A stretch of 64,000 nt of DNA, taken from positions 149,645-213,644 of the forward strand of contig NZ_AUBG01000010.1 of assembly GCF_000429125.1 (NCBI RefSeq). The letters are read 5' to 3'. The translations under genes were made by a program, and so were the position numbers. This document shows positions 35,869 to 44,377 of the stretch, piece by piece. The notes beneath the pieces are model-generated. The model was not told where the DNA came from and ran no database searches. It saw nothing but the letters and a program-made list of their open reading frames with translations. The stretch's first letter is position 1. The number at the start of each line of letters is the position of its first letter. The stretch is from Aequorivita capsosiphonis DSM 23843 (GTDB lineage: Bacteria > Bacteroidota > Bacteroidia > Flavobacteriales > Flavobacteriaceae).

Positions 35869-37758
35869 ATGAACAAGATATATACAATACTTTTACTGAT
35901 AGCCGTAAGCACATCTATGATTACCGCTCAGAATCGTAACACCAAAAAGGCTGATCAATATTATGATCGCTTGCAATATACCGATGCTACCGCCGCTTAT
36001 GAAAAGCTCCTAAATGAAGGCGAGAAAAACACCTATGTTTATGTACGTTTAGCAAATAGCTACTATTTTATCAACGATACAAAAAATGCCGAAAGATTTT
36101 ACGAGAAGGCAATAAATGATGAAGGAATTACCTCTGAAACAGTTTATAATTACGCACAATCTTTAAAGGCGAATGGTAAATTTGAAATGTACAATAAGTG
36201 GATGAAAATATTTGCTAGCATGATACCGAGCGATTCTCGAGCTATGGCTTTTATGGAAAACCCGAATTACCTACCTAAAATCATGGATTCCACAGCACAA
36301 AGGTATTTTGTAACCAATCTTACTGAATTGAACTCGAAATTTTCAGATTTTGGAGGGACAGCTTTTCAAAATGAACTTTATTTTAGTTCGGCCAGAAACG
36401 AAACTGGTAAAGTTTATGGCTGGAATGAAGAACCTTATTTGGAGATTTATACAGCTACCATTAATGCCGATGGTTCTGTAAAAAATGCAAAACTCCTAAA
36501 AGGTGATGTTAATACAAAATATCATGAAAGTACAGTGGCTATTACCCCAGACGGGAAACGTATGTATTTTGATAGAAATGATTACTACGGAGGTAAATAC
36601 AAAAAGAATTCTGCAGGTATAAACCAGTTAAACATATATTACGCTGAAAACGTAAACGGTGCATGGAAAGACATAAAATCCGTGTCGTTTAACGATAATG
36701 AATATTCAAACAGTCACCCAGCACTTAGTCCAGATGGTAAGACCTTGTATTATACAAGTAATCGTCCAGGAGGAATAGGCAACTCAGACATTTATAAAGT
36801 GAGTGTCAATGAGGACGGTAGTTTTGGAGTACCAGAAAATCTAGGTGAACCAGTAAATACAGAAGGAGACGAAGGTTTTCCTTATGTAGATTCAGATGGT
36901 ACACTCTATTTCAGTAGTAATGGACATTTAGGAATGGGTGGATTGGATGTTTTTGCAGCCAAAGCAACAGATGACGGTTTTGGGAAACCAAAAAACCTAG
37001 GAATCGGAGCTAATAGTAGTGCCGACGATTTTGCTTTCACTTATAATCCAGAGACGAAACAAGGTTATGTTTCTTCGGACAGAGCTGGCGGTAAAGGTAG
37101 CGACGATATTTACAAAATTGGGAAATCAGATCTTTGTAATCTAAATGTTCTAGTGGTAGATGCCAATACTGATATGCCAATCTCCGGCTCACGAATAGAA
37201 CTTTATGACGAGTTTGAAAATAAACTAAAAAGCCAGACTACAGAAACCGATGGAACAACTGTGTTAACCGTGGATTGCAGCCAAAATCATGTGGTGCAAG
37301 CGTTTATGGAAGGTTACGAAAGTAATTCCGAGACTGTTTCTTCTTCAGAGGACGACGAGTTAAATGTTCGTATAGCACTTCGTCCAATCGGTGAAATTGT
37401 TGATGGTAATACTGTAAAATTAAATCCAATTCTCTTTGACTTTGATAAACATAACATCAAACCACAAGCGGCTTTTGAACTAGATAAACTAGTGGAATTG
37501 ATGAAGAAAAACCCTGAAATGATTATTAAAGTGGAGAGCTTCACAGATAACCGTGGCTCAGACTCCTATAATTTGGGTCTTTCAGATAGACGTGCAAAAA
37601 GCACCGTACAATACGTAATTTCAAAAGGTATTGCGAAAGACAGAATCAGCGGAAAAGGTTTTGGCGAAAACAACCCCGCGGTTGATTGTGGCGCAAATTG
37701 TACTGAAGCACAGCACCAAGAAAATAGACGTTCAGAATTTACTGTGATGAATAAATAA
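35869..37758 (+). CDS. OmpA-family protein with TPR and PD40 propeller domains
   Basis: A 629-residue envelope protein. Signal peptide (about 1-20, ending ITAQ), then TPR-like helices (about 25-130), then a PD40/WD40-like propeller (about 145-420) with repeated SPDGKTLYYTSNRPGG-type blades, then a carboxypeptidase-regulatory-like domain (about 425-505), then a C-terminal OmpA-like domain (about 515-629: LNPILFDFDKHNIKP and NLGLSDRRAKSTVQYV with the Asp/Arg pair that binds peptidoglycan). It belongs to the type B cargo-SprF-OmpA trio and likely anchors the surface complex to the cell wall. Confidence 0.93.
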   Translation: MNKIYTILLLIAVSTSMITAQNRNTKKADQYYDRLQYTDATAAYEKLLNEGEKNTYVYVRLANSYYFINDTKNAERFYEKAINDEGITSETVYNYAQSLKANGKFEMYNKWMKIFASMIPSDSRAMAFMENPNYLPKIMDSTAQRYFVTNLTELNSKFSDFGGTAFQNELYFSSARNETGKVYGWNEEPYLEIYTATINADGSVKNAKLLKGDVNTKYHESTVAITPDGKRMYFDRNDYYGGKYKKNSAGINQLNIYYAENVNGAWKDIKSVSFNDNEYSNSHPALSPDGKTLYYTSNRPGGIGNSDIYKVSVNEDGSFGVPENLGEPVNTEGDEGFPYVDSDGTLYFSSNGHLGMGGLDVFAAKATDDGFGKPKNLGIGANSSADDFAFTYNPETKQGYVSSDRAGGKGSDDIYKIGKSDLCNLNVLVVDANTDMPISGSRIELYDEFENKLKSQTTETDGTTVLTVDCSQNHVVQAFMEGYESNSETVSSSEDDELNVRIALRPIGEIVDGNTVKLNPILFDFDKHNIKPQAAFELDKLVELMKKNPEMIIKVESFTDNRGSDSYNLGLSDRRAKSTVQYVISKGIAKDRISGKGFGENNPAVDCGANCTEAQHQENRRSEFTVMNK

Positions 37759-37794
37759 TTTTTTTTTAAAAAGAGTAACTAAGTAACTAACCAG

Positions 37795-37843
37795 AAAAGC
37801 CTTCGCAGGTTCGAGTAATCGAATGTTGCGAGGGTTTTTTTTT
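37795..37843. terminator. terminator between the OmpA-like gene and the GNAT gene
   Basis: AAAGCCTTCGCA pairs imperfectly with TGCGAGGGTTT, with a second inner hairpin TTCGA-GTAA-TCGAA, and a nine-base T-run follows. The A-rich left flank allows use by both convergent genes. Confidence 0.72.
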
Positions 37844-37844
37844 A

Positions 37845-38333
37845 TTATAATTTCATTTTATAATAAGCAGCGGGTAACCCAATGTATTCTCCGTTATAAT
37901 CCCATTGAAAACCTTGGTTTACCAAAATTCTTTTAGACGCAGTATTTTCTGGGTCAATAATGGCGATCAAATTATGAATCTCATCAACATGTTTTCCAAG
38001 GTTTATTAATGTTTGGGCGATTTCAGTACCGTAACCTTTTCTCCAAAATTCTGGCATAAGTAGATAACCAATCTCTGCCTCGTTTTCTTTAGTCATTTCA
38101 AGCTTTGAATGCGCTACAAAACTACCATCAGAAAGGAGTGATACTTTAAAATGACCGATTCCAGGATTTTCCCTATTTATTTTTAACATTTTTTCTAAAC
38201 GCTTTCTTGCTTCATCCTCAGGATCGGGTCGCCCCGTTACCATTTCCATAACATCGGCGTTGCTTACCAATTGATAATAATCATCAAAATCTGCAGCGGT
38301 ATAATGGCTAAATATTAATCTTTCAGAATTCAT
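37845..38333 (-). CDS. GNAT family N-acetyltransferase (RimJ/RimL-like)
   Basis: A 162-residue acetyl-CoA-dependent acetyltransferase of the RimJ/RimL type. IGYLLMPEFWRKGYGTEIAQ (about 88-107) contains the R-K-G-Y-G-T acetyl-CoA pyrophosphate loop, and HNLIAIIDPENTASKRILVNQGF covers the family's N-A-S-x-R/K helix. Members acetylate ribosomal protein N-termini or small molecules; the substrate is not predictable. Convergent with the OmpA-like gene. Confidence 0.9.
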   Translation of the reverse strand: MNSERLIFSHYTAADFDDYYQLVSNADVMEMVTGRPDPEDEARKRLEKMLKINRENPGIGHFKVSLLSDGSFVAHSKLEMTKENEAEIGYLLMPEFWRKGYGTEIAQTLINLGKHVDEIHNLIAIIDPENTASKRILVNQGFQWDYNGEYIGLPAAYYKMKL

Positions 38334-38414
38334 GTTTGCTGATTTTTATAAAAGTAAAAAAAACTACCTCATAATAAAACGGTTTCTTTGCGAAGAAAAG
38401 TCATCATTTAAAGT

Positions 38415-39800
38415 TTATTCAGTCACAGAAATATTATCAATTTGATAAGTAGTTTTAATGCCACTTGAAGCACCTAGGTATCGATAGGCAACATACACCA
38501 CATTTCCGGCATAATCCGAAAGATCAACATCACCAGAAGGAGTAAATTCGGCTCCATAGCCGGCAGTATTTCCTGAGGAAATAATAGCGCTCAAGTCAGT
38601 CCATTCGGCCGTTGTAACATCTCCTGTGAAGTCTGTAGAAACCTTTACGGTTAGCGCCATTCCGTTATAAAAACCATCATTGGTGTCAAAAGTGAGTTTT
38701 GGAGAAGAACCACTTGGCAAATTTAAGCCAGGAGTAACCAACCAAACTTCGCAAGGATTCTCCCCTGAACTCTTGGCCGTTGTTTGTGCATAGTTATTTG
38801 AATTGAATTCCATCACTTCAAACACTGTAGACCTGCCGTTTACGTTTACGTTTGTCCATCCCTCAATATCCACTGGTATATCGGTTCCGGAATTCTGCCC
38901 TTCAAAATCTTGTAAAAATGGTAATTCCAAAATAGCTCCAGTTCCTCCTTGATTACAACGTTCATCATTCATCACAACATCATCAATATCTCGTATAAAT
39001 AATTGTACATCATTATTAAAGCGACTTAAAACAGCGGTCAACGTGCCTTTACCTTCTGGAAGCAACAAGCCCTTAAAATCTGAGAAACCACTTGTTCGTA
39101 ACATGATGGTTTCTTCATCACAATTTTCCAATTGCCTATTAACGCTAAAGGTATTACTCGGATTTCCATAATGTGCAACTCCCGCAAGACCGTCAGGAAA
39201 CTGGATATTTTCAAATTTAATCAGCGTGTTTAAAAATTCACTGTTCGTATCATTATCGTTTACTTCGGAAATTGTAACAATTTGCGGAAGAATTTGAATA
39301 GTATCCATAGAGCGAAGAATTCTAGAATCAAAATCTTCAACGTTAATACGCCCCACTTCGTCACCATCTTGAATTCCGATGCTAGGCAATCCAGCGTATT
39401 CCCCAATATATAATCCATCTACTCGGAAATAAATTTTACGGCCCGGTTCATATTTTGTGTACAGGTTAGTTGCTTCCGTAGAAATAGCTACGCCCGCTGT
39501 TGGATTTTGGGGAGCATCTTGAATAACCAAAGATTTGTAGAAATTCCCGGTTTCATCGCTGGAAACCACATAGCCTTGCAAATACAACGCTCTATTTGAG
39601 CCATCACCAGCTTCAATTATCTTAGGTTCAAAACCGCGGTAAATACTTTTTACCGCTATGATATTGGTGTTTACATCAACAATTGGCTCGTCAACATTTA
39701 TCTCCGGCACATTATAATCATCGTCGTGTACGCATGATACCGTCATCATTCCAAAGAAGAATAAGAGGCTTAGCGTTTTTAAAATTTTCAAATTTTTCAT
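38415..39800 (-). CDS. DUF5689 domain lipoprotein
   Basis: A 461-residue lipoprotein (lipobox TVSC, Cys23). The DUF5689 region (about 45-275) contains IKSIYRG-like sequence and LYLQGYVVSSDETGNFYKSLVIQD, an OB-like beta-barrel pattern. A C-terminal beta-sandwich (about 290-461) begins LPFLQDFEGQ and resembles the choice-of-anchor/cleaved-adhesin type. It lies 28 bases after the TonB-receptor gene and is in the place a SusD-like partner would take, so it may be the surface binding subunit of that transporter. The opposite-strand endonuclease-fold gene beyond the receptor hints at nucleic-acid or phosphate scavenging. Confidence 0.87.
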   Translation of the reverse strand: MKNLKILKTLSLLFFFGMMTVSCVHDDDYNVPEINVDEPIVDVNTNIIAVKSIYRGFEPKIIEAGDGSNRALYLQGYVVSSDETGNFYKSLVIQDAPQNPTAGVAISTEATNLYTKYEPGRKIYFRVDGLYIGEYAGLPSIGIQDGDEVGRINVEDFDSRILRSMDTIQILPQIVTISEVNDNDTNSEFLNTLIKFENIQFPDGLAGVAHYGNPSNTFSVNRQLENCDEETIMLRTSGFSDFKGLLLPEGKGTLTAVLSRFNNDVQLFIRDIDDVVMNDERCNQGGTGAILELPFLQDFEGQNSGTDIPVDIEGWTNVNVNGRSTVFEVMEFNSNNYAQTTAKSSGENPCEVWLVTPGLNLPSGSSPKLTFDTNDGFYNGMALTVKVSTDFTGDVTTAEWTDLSAIISSGNTAGYGAEFTPSGDVDLSDYAGNVVYVAYRYLGASSGIKTTYQIDNISVTE

Positions 39801-39828
39801 AGCTATATCATTTAATGCTTTATCTCAA

Positions 39829-42588
39829 TCAAAATCGAACGTAGAAATTTATATAATAAGTAGTTCCGTAACCATACCAATATTTTGAGCCAAAAACGCG
39901 GGTATCATTGGCGGAATCTTCGGAAAGTGTTCTGTAGTTCGAATTTCTTCCTTGTTCAAAGCCACCCGTTTTGTATTTTTTGTCCAGAATATTATTAATG
40001 GTGGCAAAAAACCCTAGATAATAGTCTTTGATTCTCCAAGATTTGCCTCCTACTACATTCAGTAATATATAATCATCAAACTTTTCTTGCTTCAATAATG
40101 CCCTTGCAATTGCTGGATCATAATCATTGAAAGGCATTCCATCTGTATCGAGATAAAAATTTTTGGTGCGCGTTAAGGGAGAGATACTAACATAAGCATT
40201 CGAAAAATAGTTTGCTGTTGCTCCAACCCACCAGAAACCGGGATCGCGGTATTCAAAACCAATTTGATAGGCCTGTTCAGGCCCACCCGATACTTTGTAA
40301 TTTTCAAGCGCTGATTTTCCATAGAACTGTGGTTCGTCCAAATCATCTGAAGTTAAATAGAGGTTTGGGTTGTTGTCGTATGTATTTTGACCATAGGCAG
40401 CAGCTCCCTTTAGTTTAATGGTGGGAGTAACCTGGGCTTCAATTCCCACTTCTAAACCTACATTCTTCTTGTCTATATCGGTAAGCACTTCTTGAACAAA
40501 AGCAGTTGACGCAGAACGTCCAGGAACCGAAATTCCATCGGCATAATAAAAAGAAATTTCAGAAGCATTCTGCATCAAAGTATAATAACCAGTCACTCTT
40601 GCTTTCACTATTGACGAACGGAATAAATAACTTCCATCAACATTAATAAACTTTTCTTCGGCTAAACCAATTACCGTGGCGTTGTTCTGTCTTGAATTTG
40701 AAAAGGCATTTCTCACAGTAGGTGCCGCAGTAAAATAAGCCGTATTAATGTCTAAGATATGCTTTCCAGTTAATCTGTAAGTCGCACCGGCCTTGGCTCC
40801 ATAGGTGGTAAAGTCAAGTTTTTCGCTTTTCCCAAAGGAATCATTTTCATTGGGATAAGACCCGTTTCTATACAAGCCATTGCGTTGGTAAGAAGTTTTT
40901 CCCACTTTTCCCGCCAAATAGAAATCTATTGTGGAATATGAAAACTGTCCCTGTACAAAGCCATTGAAGTCGGTTGCATCAATTTCAAAATTGTATTTAA
41001 ATTTATCGTCTTTTCCTATTACGCGGTTGGGATTGTTTAAATCATTTTCTGCCGAATCTCCAGTGTTAAACGTATCGATATCCAAATAACCATCTCCTCC
41101 CAAAAGATCAATCATATTTGCGAAATTGGCCGAATTCAGACTTCTATAGTTTAAAGAAGCATTCAGTGCAATATTTTCGGTTAACTGAGATCTTAAAATA
41201 GTGTTTACAGAAATCTGTTTATCATCATTCCGGTCTTCATATAAATAATAACGGGAAGTTCCACCGTAAAAAATATTGGTTTCATAAATATCTTGCCAGT
41301 TTATTTGGCCGTCGTTTACGAAGGTGGAATATGCTTGGTAAGCTCCTTCATAATTTGGTCCATTCTTCTCAGTCAAAAAATAGCTGGGTAGTTTTTTGTA
41401 ATAGCTTGGATCTGGATTGGGCGCATTATCATAACCTAATCGGCTATTTCCAGTTTTTCCAAATTGATAGCCTATATTGGTATTAAGTTCTGTGTTATTT
41501 GAAATACTCCAAAAATGGTTAAGCATAATAACCGGTTCTTCCACTTCCTTAATTCGTGAATTTCGAATTTCACCTTCCTGTTTTCCCCAATAGGAATTAT
41601 ATCTTGTGTCTTTTAGATCATACACCTCTTGCGTATTAGGCGAAGATTTCCCTCTGCGGTTTGGCGTATAGAAAGCCGTAAAATTTAAACTATGGCTTTC
41701 ACCGAATCTTTTTTCAACGGAAGCAAAAATTGAATTTGCATCATACAAAGTACCTTCATTATATCCTTCTTTAGCAAAACGCCTTCCAATCAAAGCAGAA
41801 TATGCCCATCCACTTGAAAGCAGCCCGCTATTATAAAAACCTACCGTGCGGCCGCGGTAACTACGGTTGCTGGAGGCATAAGAAATACGTCCTCCTTTGC
41901 GATACTGAGATGCCCGCATAATAATGTTGGTAGTTCCAGCGAGATGCCCGAAAGTGTACTCATTCGCAGAAATACCCATAGAAAACATCTGATTGCGCTG
42001 AGATTCATTGAGACCACCCCAATTGCTCCATTGTGGCCTACCATTGTATAGTTTATTCATTTCGAGACCGTTGATAAGCACTTTCCCATCTTCGGAATTA
42101 TAACCTCTTGGTCTAAAAAAAGTAGTGCTAAAATCATAGGCCGCAGCATTCAAAAAAACATCTTTAGACGCTTGAAGCAAACTCGAAACATTATAGGAAG
42201 TTCCCTCATCTTCATCTAATTGATCGTCGGAAAGACTGATTACACCAATTTGTTCATTAATTTCTTTTAGGTCGACTACCAAGAGAATAGCTCTTAAATC
42301 AATTGGAGCATCATTTTGAATAGTGATAGGAATTTTTAAAGGAAGGTAGCCTGTTTTTGAAATTTTCAAAACCTGTTCCCCCTTTGGCAGATCCTTCTGA
42401 AAAAAGGAAAATGCCCCTTGGGCATCTGTATTAGAAGTGAAGATACTATTTTGAATGCTTACAATAACATCCGGAATTGGTTCGCTAGAGATTTTATCAA
42501 ATACTTTTCCAGATACAACAGCAACTTGAGCGAGGGTCGGAAAACCACCGAATAGAACTATCCATAATATTAAAGTGATACTTTTCAT
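39829..42588 (-). CDS. TonB-dependent receptor with carboxypeptidase-regulatory-like N-terminal domain
   Basis: A 919-residue outer-membrane transporter. Signal peptide (about 1-20), then a CarboxypepD_reg-like beta-sandwich (about 22-100: VSGKVFDKISSEPIPDVIVSI), a plug region (about 125-230, with FRPRGYNSEDGKVLINGLEM) and a barrel ending in NFYVRF, whose terminal Phe is the outer-membrane insertion signal. It is 28 bases upstream of the DUF5689 lipoprotein gene on the same strand, forming a two-gene uptake unit. The substrate is not visible in the sequence. Confidence 0.92.
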   Translation of the reverse strand: MKSITLILWIVLFGGFPTLAQVAVVSGKVFDKISSEPIPDVIVSIQNSIFTSNTDAQGAFSFFQKDLPKGEQVLKISKTGYLPLKIPITIQNDAPIDLRAILLVVDLKEINEQIGVISLSDDQLDEDEGTSYNVSSLLQASKDVFLNAAAYDFSTTFFRPRGYNSEDGKVLINGLEMNKLYNGRPQWSNWGGLNESQRNQMFSMGISANEYTFGHLAGTTNIIMRASQYRKGGRISYASSNRSYRGRTVGFYNSGLLSSGWAYSALIGRRFAKEGYNEGTLYDANSIFASVEKRFGESHSLNFTAFYTPNRRGKSSPNTQEVYDLKDTRYNSYWGKQEGEIRNSRIKEVEEPVIMLNHFWSISNNTELNTNIGYQFGKTGNSRLGYDNAPNPDPSYYKKLPSYFLTEKNGPNYEGAYQAYSTFVNDGQINWQDIYETNIFYGGTSRYYLYEDRNDDKQISVNTILRSQLTENIALNASLNYRSLNSANFANMIDLLGGDGYLDIDTFNTGDSAENDLNNPNRVIGKDDKFKYNFEIDATDFNGFVQGQFSYSTIDFYLAGKVGKTSYQRNGLYRNGSYPNENDSFGKSEKLDFTTYGAKAGATYRLTGKHILDINTAYFTAAPTVRNAFSNSRQNNATVIGLAEEKFINVDGSYLFRSSIVKARVTGYYTLMQNASEISFYYADGISVPGRSASTAFVQEVLTDIDKKNVGLEVGIEAQVTPTIKLKGAAAYGQNTYDNNPNLYLTSDDLDEPQFYGKSALENYKVSGGPEQAYQIGFEYRDPGFWWVGATANYFSNAYVSISPLTRTKNFYLDTDGMPFNDYDPAIARALLKQEKFDDYILLNVVGGKSWRIKDYYLGFFATINNILDKKYKTGGFEQGRNSNYRTLSEDSANDTRVFGSKYWYGYGTTYYINFYVRF

Positions 42589-42712
42589 CTCGATACATGT
42601 AGTTTAGCATAGTTTTATTCTTAAATGATACTATAAATATATAATAATTTAACTTAAAATTCACATTTTCAGCTAAATACCTTAAATTTAACAAGTTTAA
42701 CCTAGTTTACAC

Positions 42713-43768
42713 ATGAAAACTGACTTGTACTTTTTAGCAATATTCATTCTTTTTATAGCTTCTTCTTTTGGACAGAACAAGAAGGAATACAAAATAATTA
42801 CGGTCGCATTTTATAATGTTGAAAACCTTTTTGACTATGAGGACGATCCCCTCACCTTTGACGATGATCGTACTCCAGAAGGAAAAGATCATTGGACCAA
42901 AGAAATTTATGAGGCAAAAGTGAAGAATATAGCAAAAGTGATTGCCGATATTGGGCAGGATCTTACCCAAACCTCACCTGCAATAATAGGGCTTTGCGAA
43001 GTAGAAAACCGACGTGTTCTCGAAGATCTTGCAAACGACCCAGCTCTTTTAGAAAAAGATTATGGTATGGTTCACTTTGACAGCCCAGACCGCCGGGGAA
43101 TTGATGTGGCACTCCTATATAAAAAAAAATTGTTCACCCCTTCAAACTACAAAGCGCATGAACTTCTTCTCTACCAAGATCACAATAGAAGTAAACGTAT
43201 TTATACACGCGATCAGCTTTTAGTAAGCGGGATGTTGGATGGGGAAAAAATACATTTTATTGTCAATCACTGGCCATCTCGATACGGTGGCGAAGAGCGG
43301 AGTCGCCCAAAAAGATTGAAAGCCGCAGCACTTAATAAAAGGATAATAGATTCTCTTTTCAGTGAAGATCCCTATGCTAAAATCATTACTATGGGTGATA
43401 TGAATGATGATCCCACAAGCCCGAGCATTAAGAGTGTTTTAAATGCAAAAAATGAAAGACAAGCCATGGGGCTAAAGGAATTGTATAATCCTATGGAGAA
43501 TATGTATAAAAAAGGAATGGGCACTTTGGCGTATCGGGATGCCTGGAATCTTTTTGATCAAATGATAATTTCTACAGAACTGGCTAAAAAAGAGTATTCC
43601 TCTTATCGTTTTTACAAAGCTGGTATTTACAATAAAAACTATCTTGCCACTCCGCGCGGACAATATAAGGGTTATCCTTTTAGAAGCTTTGCAAATGGCT
43701 ACACTGGTGGATATAGCGATCACTTTCCAGTATATATCTATTTAATAAAGGAGAAATTTTCAGAATAA
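42713..43768 (+). CDS. secreted endonuclease/exonuclease/phosphatase-fold protein
   Basis: A 351-residue protein with a signal peptide (about 1-20, ending SSFGQ) and the DNase I-like metal-dependent phosphoesterase fold. Signatures in order: VAFYNVENLFD (about 31-41), with the Asn used in metal binding; LCEVENRRVL, with the catalytic Glu; HFIVNHWPSR, with catalytic His; TMGDMNDDP, with metal-binding Asp and Asn; and GYSDHFPVYI, with the final Asp-His pair. All expected catalytic residues are present. It should cleave phosphodiester or phosphate esters outside the cytoplasm. It is divergent from the TonB receptor/DUF5689 pair across 124 bases. Confidence 0.92.
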   Translation: MKTDLYFLAIFILFIASSFGQNKKEYKIITVAFYNVENLFDYEDDPLTFDDDRTPEGKDHWTKEIYEAKVKNIAKVIADIGQDLTQTSPAIIGLCEVENRRVLEDLANDPALLEKDYGMVHFDSPDRRGIDVALLYKKKLFTPSNYKAHELLLYQDHNRSKRIYTRDQLLVSGMLDGEKIHFIVNHWPSRYGGEERSRPKRLKAAALNKRIIDSLFSEDPYAKIITMGDMNDDPTSPSIKSVLNAKNERQAMGLKELYNPMENMYKKGMGTLAYRDAWNLFDQMIISTELAKKEYSSYRFYKAGIYNKNYLATPRGQYKGYPFRSFANGYTGGYSDHFPVYIYLIKEKFSE

Positions 43769-43779
43769 TATTATAAATA

Positions 43780-43819
43780 AAAATGGTAGGCTTACAAATA
43801 ATCTGAGGCCTACCATTTT
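43780..43819. terminator. bidirectional terminator after the endonuclease-fold gene
   Basis: AAAATGGTAGGC (43780-43791) and GCCTACCATTTT (43808-43819) are exact inverse complements between two convergent genes, with A-rich and T-rich flanks. Confidence 0.85.
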
Positions 43820-43837
43820 GTATTGATTAACTATCTT

Positions 43838-44278
43838 TTAAAACCACTGTCCCCAAGGAATACGGCTTAGCATCAATAGCAATGCTATGGTGTAAAATAT
43901 AGAAAGGGTTTTAAATTTCTTGCTTGAAAGCAATTTTTTCTTGTGTTTTGAATATCCAATGGTAATAAAAACCACGGTTAGGATCATCACAAATGGATGT
44001 TCCACAGCGTAGAGACGTAATGTAGAATCCTTCATTACTACGCCCATTCCGTTAGTGGTTATGCTTTGTAAGCCCAAAGGCGAAACAAAATAAAGAATAA
44101 GCCCAATAAGCAGTTGAATATGAACAACAATTAGTGCAAAGAGTGAGATTCTAAAGTCTTTTGCACCGTATTCTCTTTTTGAAAAGAATCCAGCAAGTGC
44201 ATTTAGCGTTGCGAGCACAACAATTAAAAGAACCAAATAGGCCCAATAAGAGTGAATGAATTGTAAGGTATTAGCCAT
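43838..44278 (-). CDS. four-helix membrane protein (often named cytochrome b-like)
   Basis: A 146-residue protein with four hydrophobic helices (about 12-32, 44-67, 92-110, 123-140). His residues near the first (FIHSYW), second (VVHIQLL) and third (VEHPFVM) helices could ligate heme, which is why relatives are labelled cytochrome b; no c-type heme motif is present. The chain ends RIPWGQWF. I know of no proven function. It lies between a terminator and the second TonB receptor, transcribed with the latter's strand. Confidence 0.72.
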   Translation of the reverse strand: MANTLQFIHSYWAYLVLLIVVLATLNALAGFFSKREYGAKDFRISLFALIVVHIQLLIGLILYFVSPLGLQSITTNGMGVVMKDSTLRLYAVEHPFVMILTVVFITIGYSKHKKKLLSSKKFKTLSIFYTIALLLMLSRIPWGQWF

Positions 44279-44331
44279 AGTTTTTAAATGTTTTTAGAAG
44301 TTTCCCAAAGATAAGGTTTATAAACAAAAAA

Positions 44332-44355
44332 AATGCCCCAAAAGATTGGAGCATT
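44332..44355 (-). terminator. terminator of the second TonB receptor gene (minus strand)
   Basis: On the minus strand AATGCTCC pairs with GGGGCATT (one G-U pair) and is followed by a T-run (an A-run on the plus strand at 44326-44333). It lies 23 bases after the gene's stop. Confidence 0.75.
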
Positions 44356-44377
44356 TTTCTATATAAAGTAATCGATA

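Noticed and set aside
43838-44278. Ribosomal protein L27, a name sometimes attached to relatives of this gene
   Set aside because: The product is a four-helix membrane protein with no resemblance to L27.
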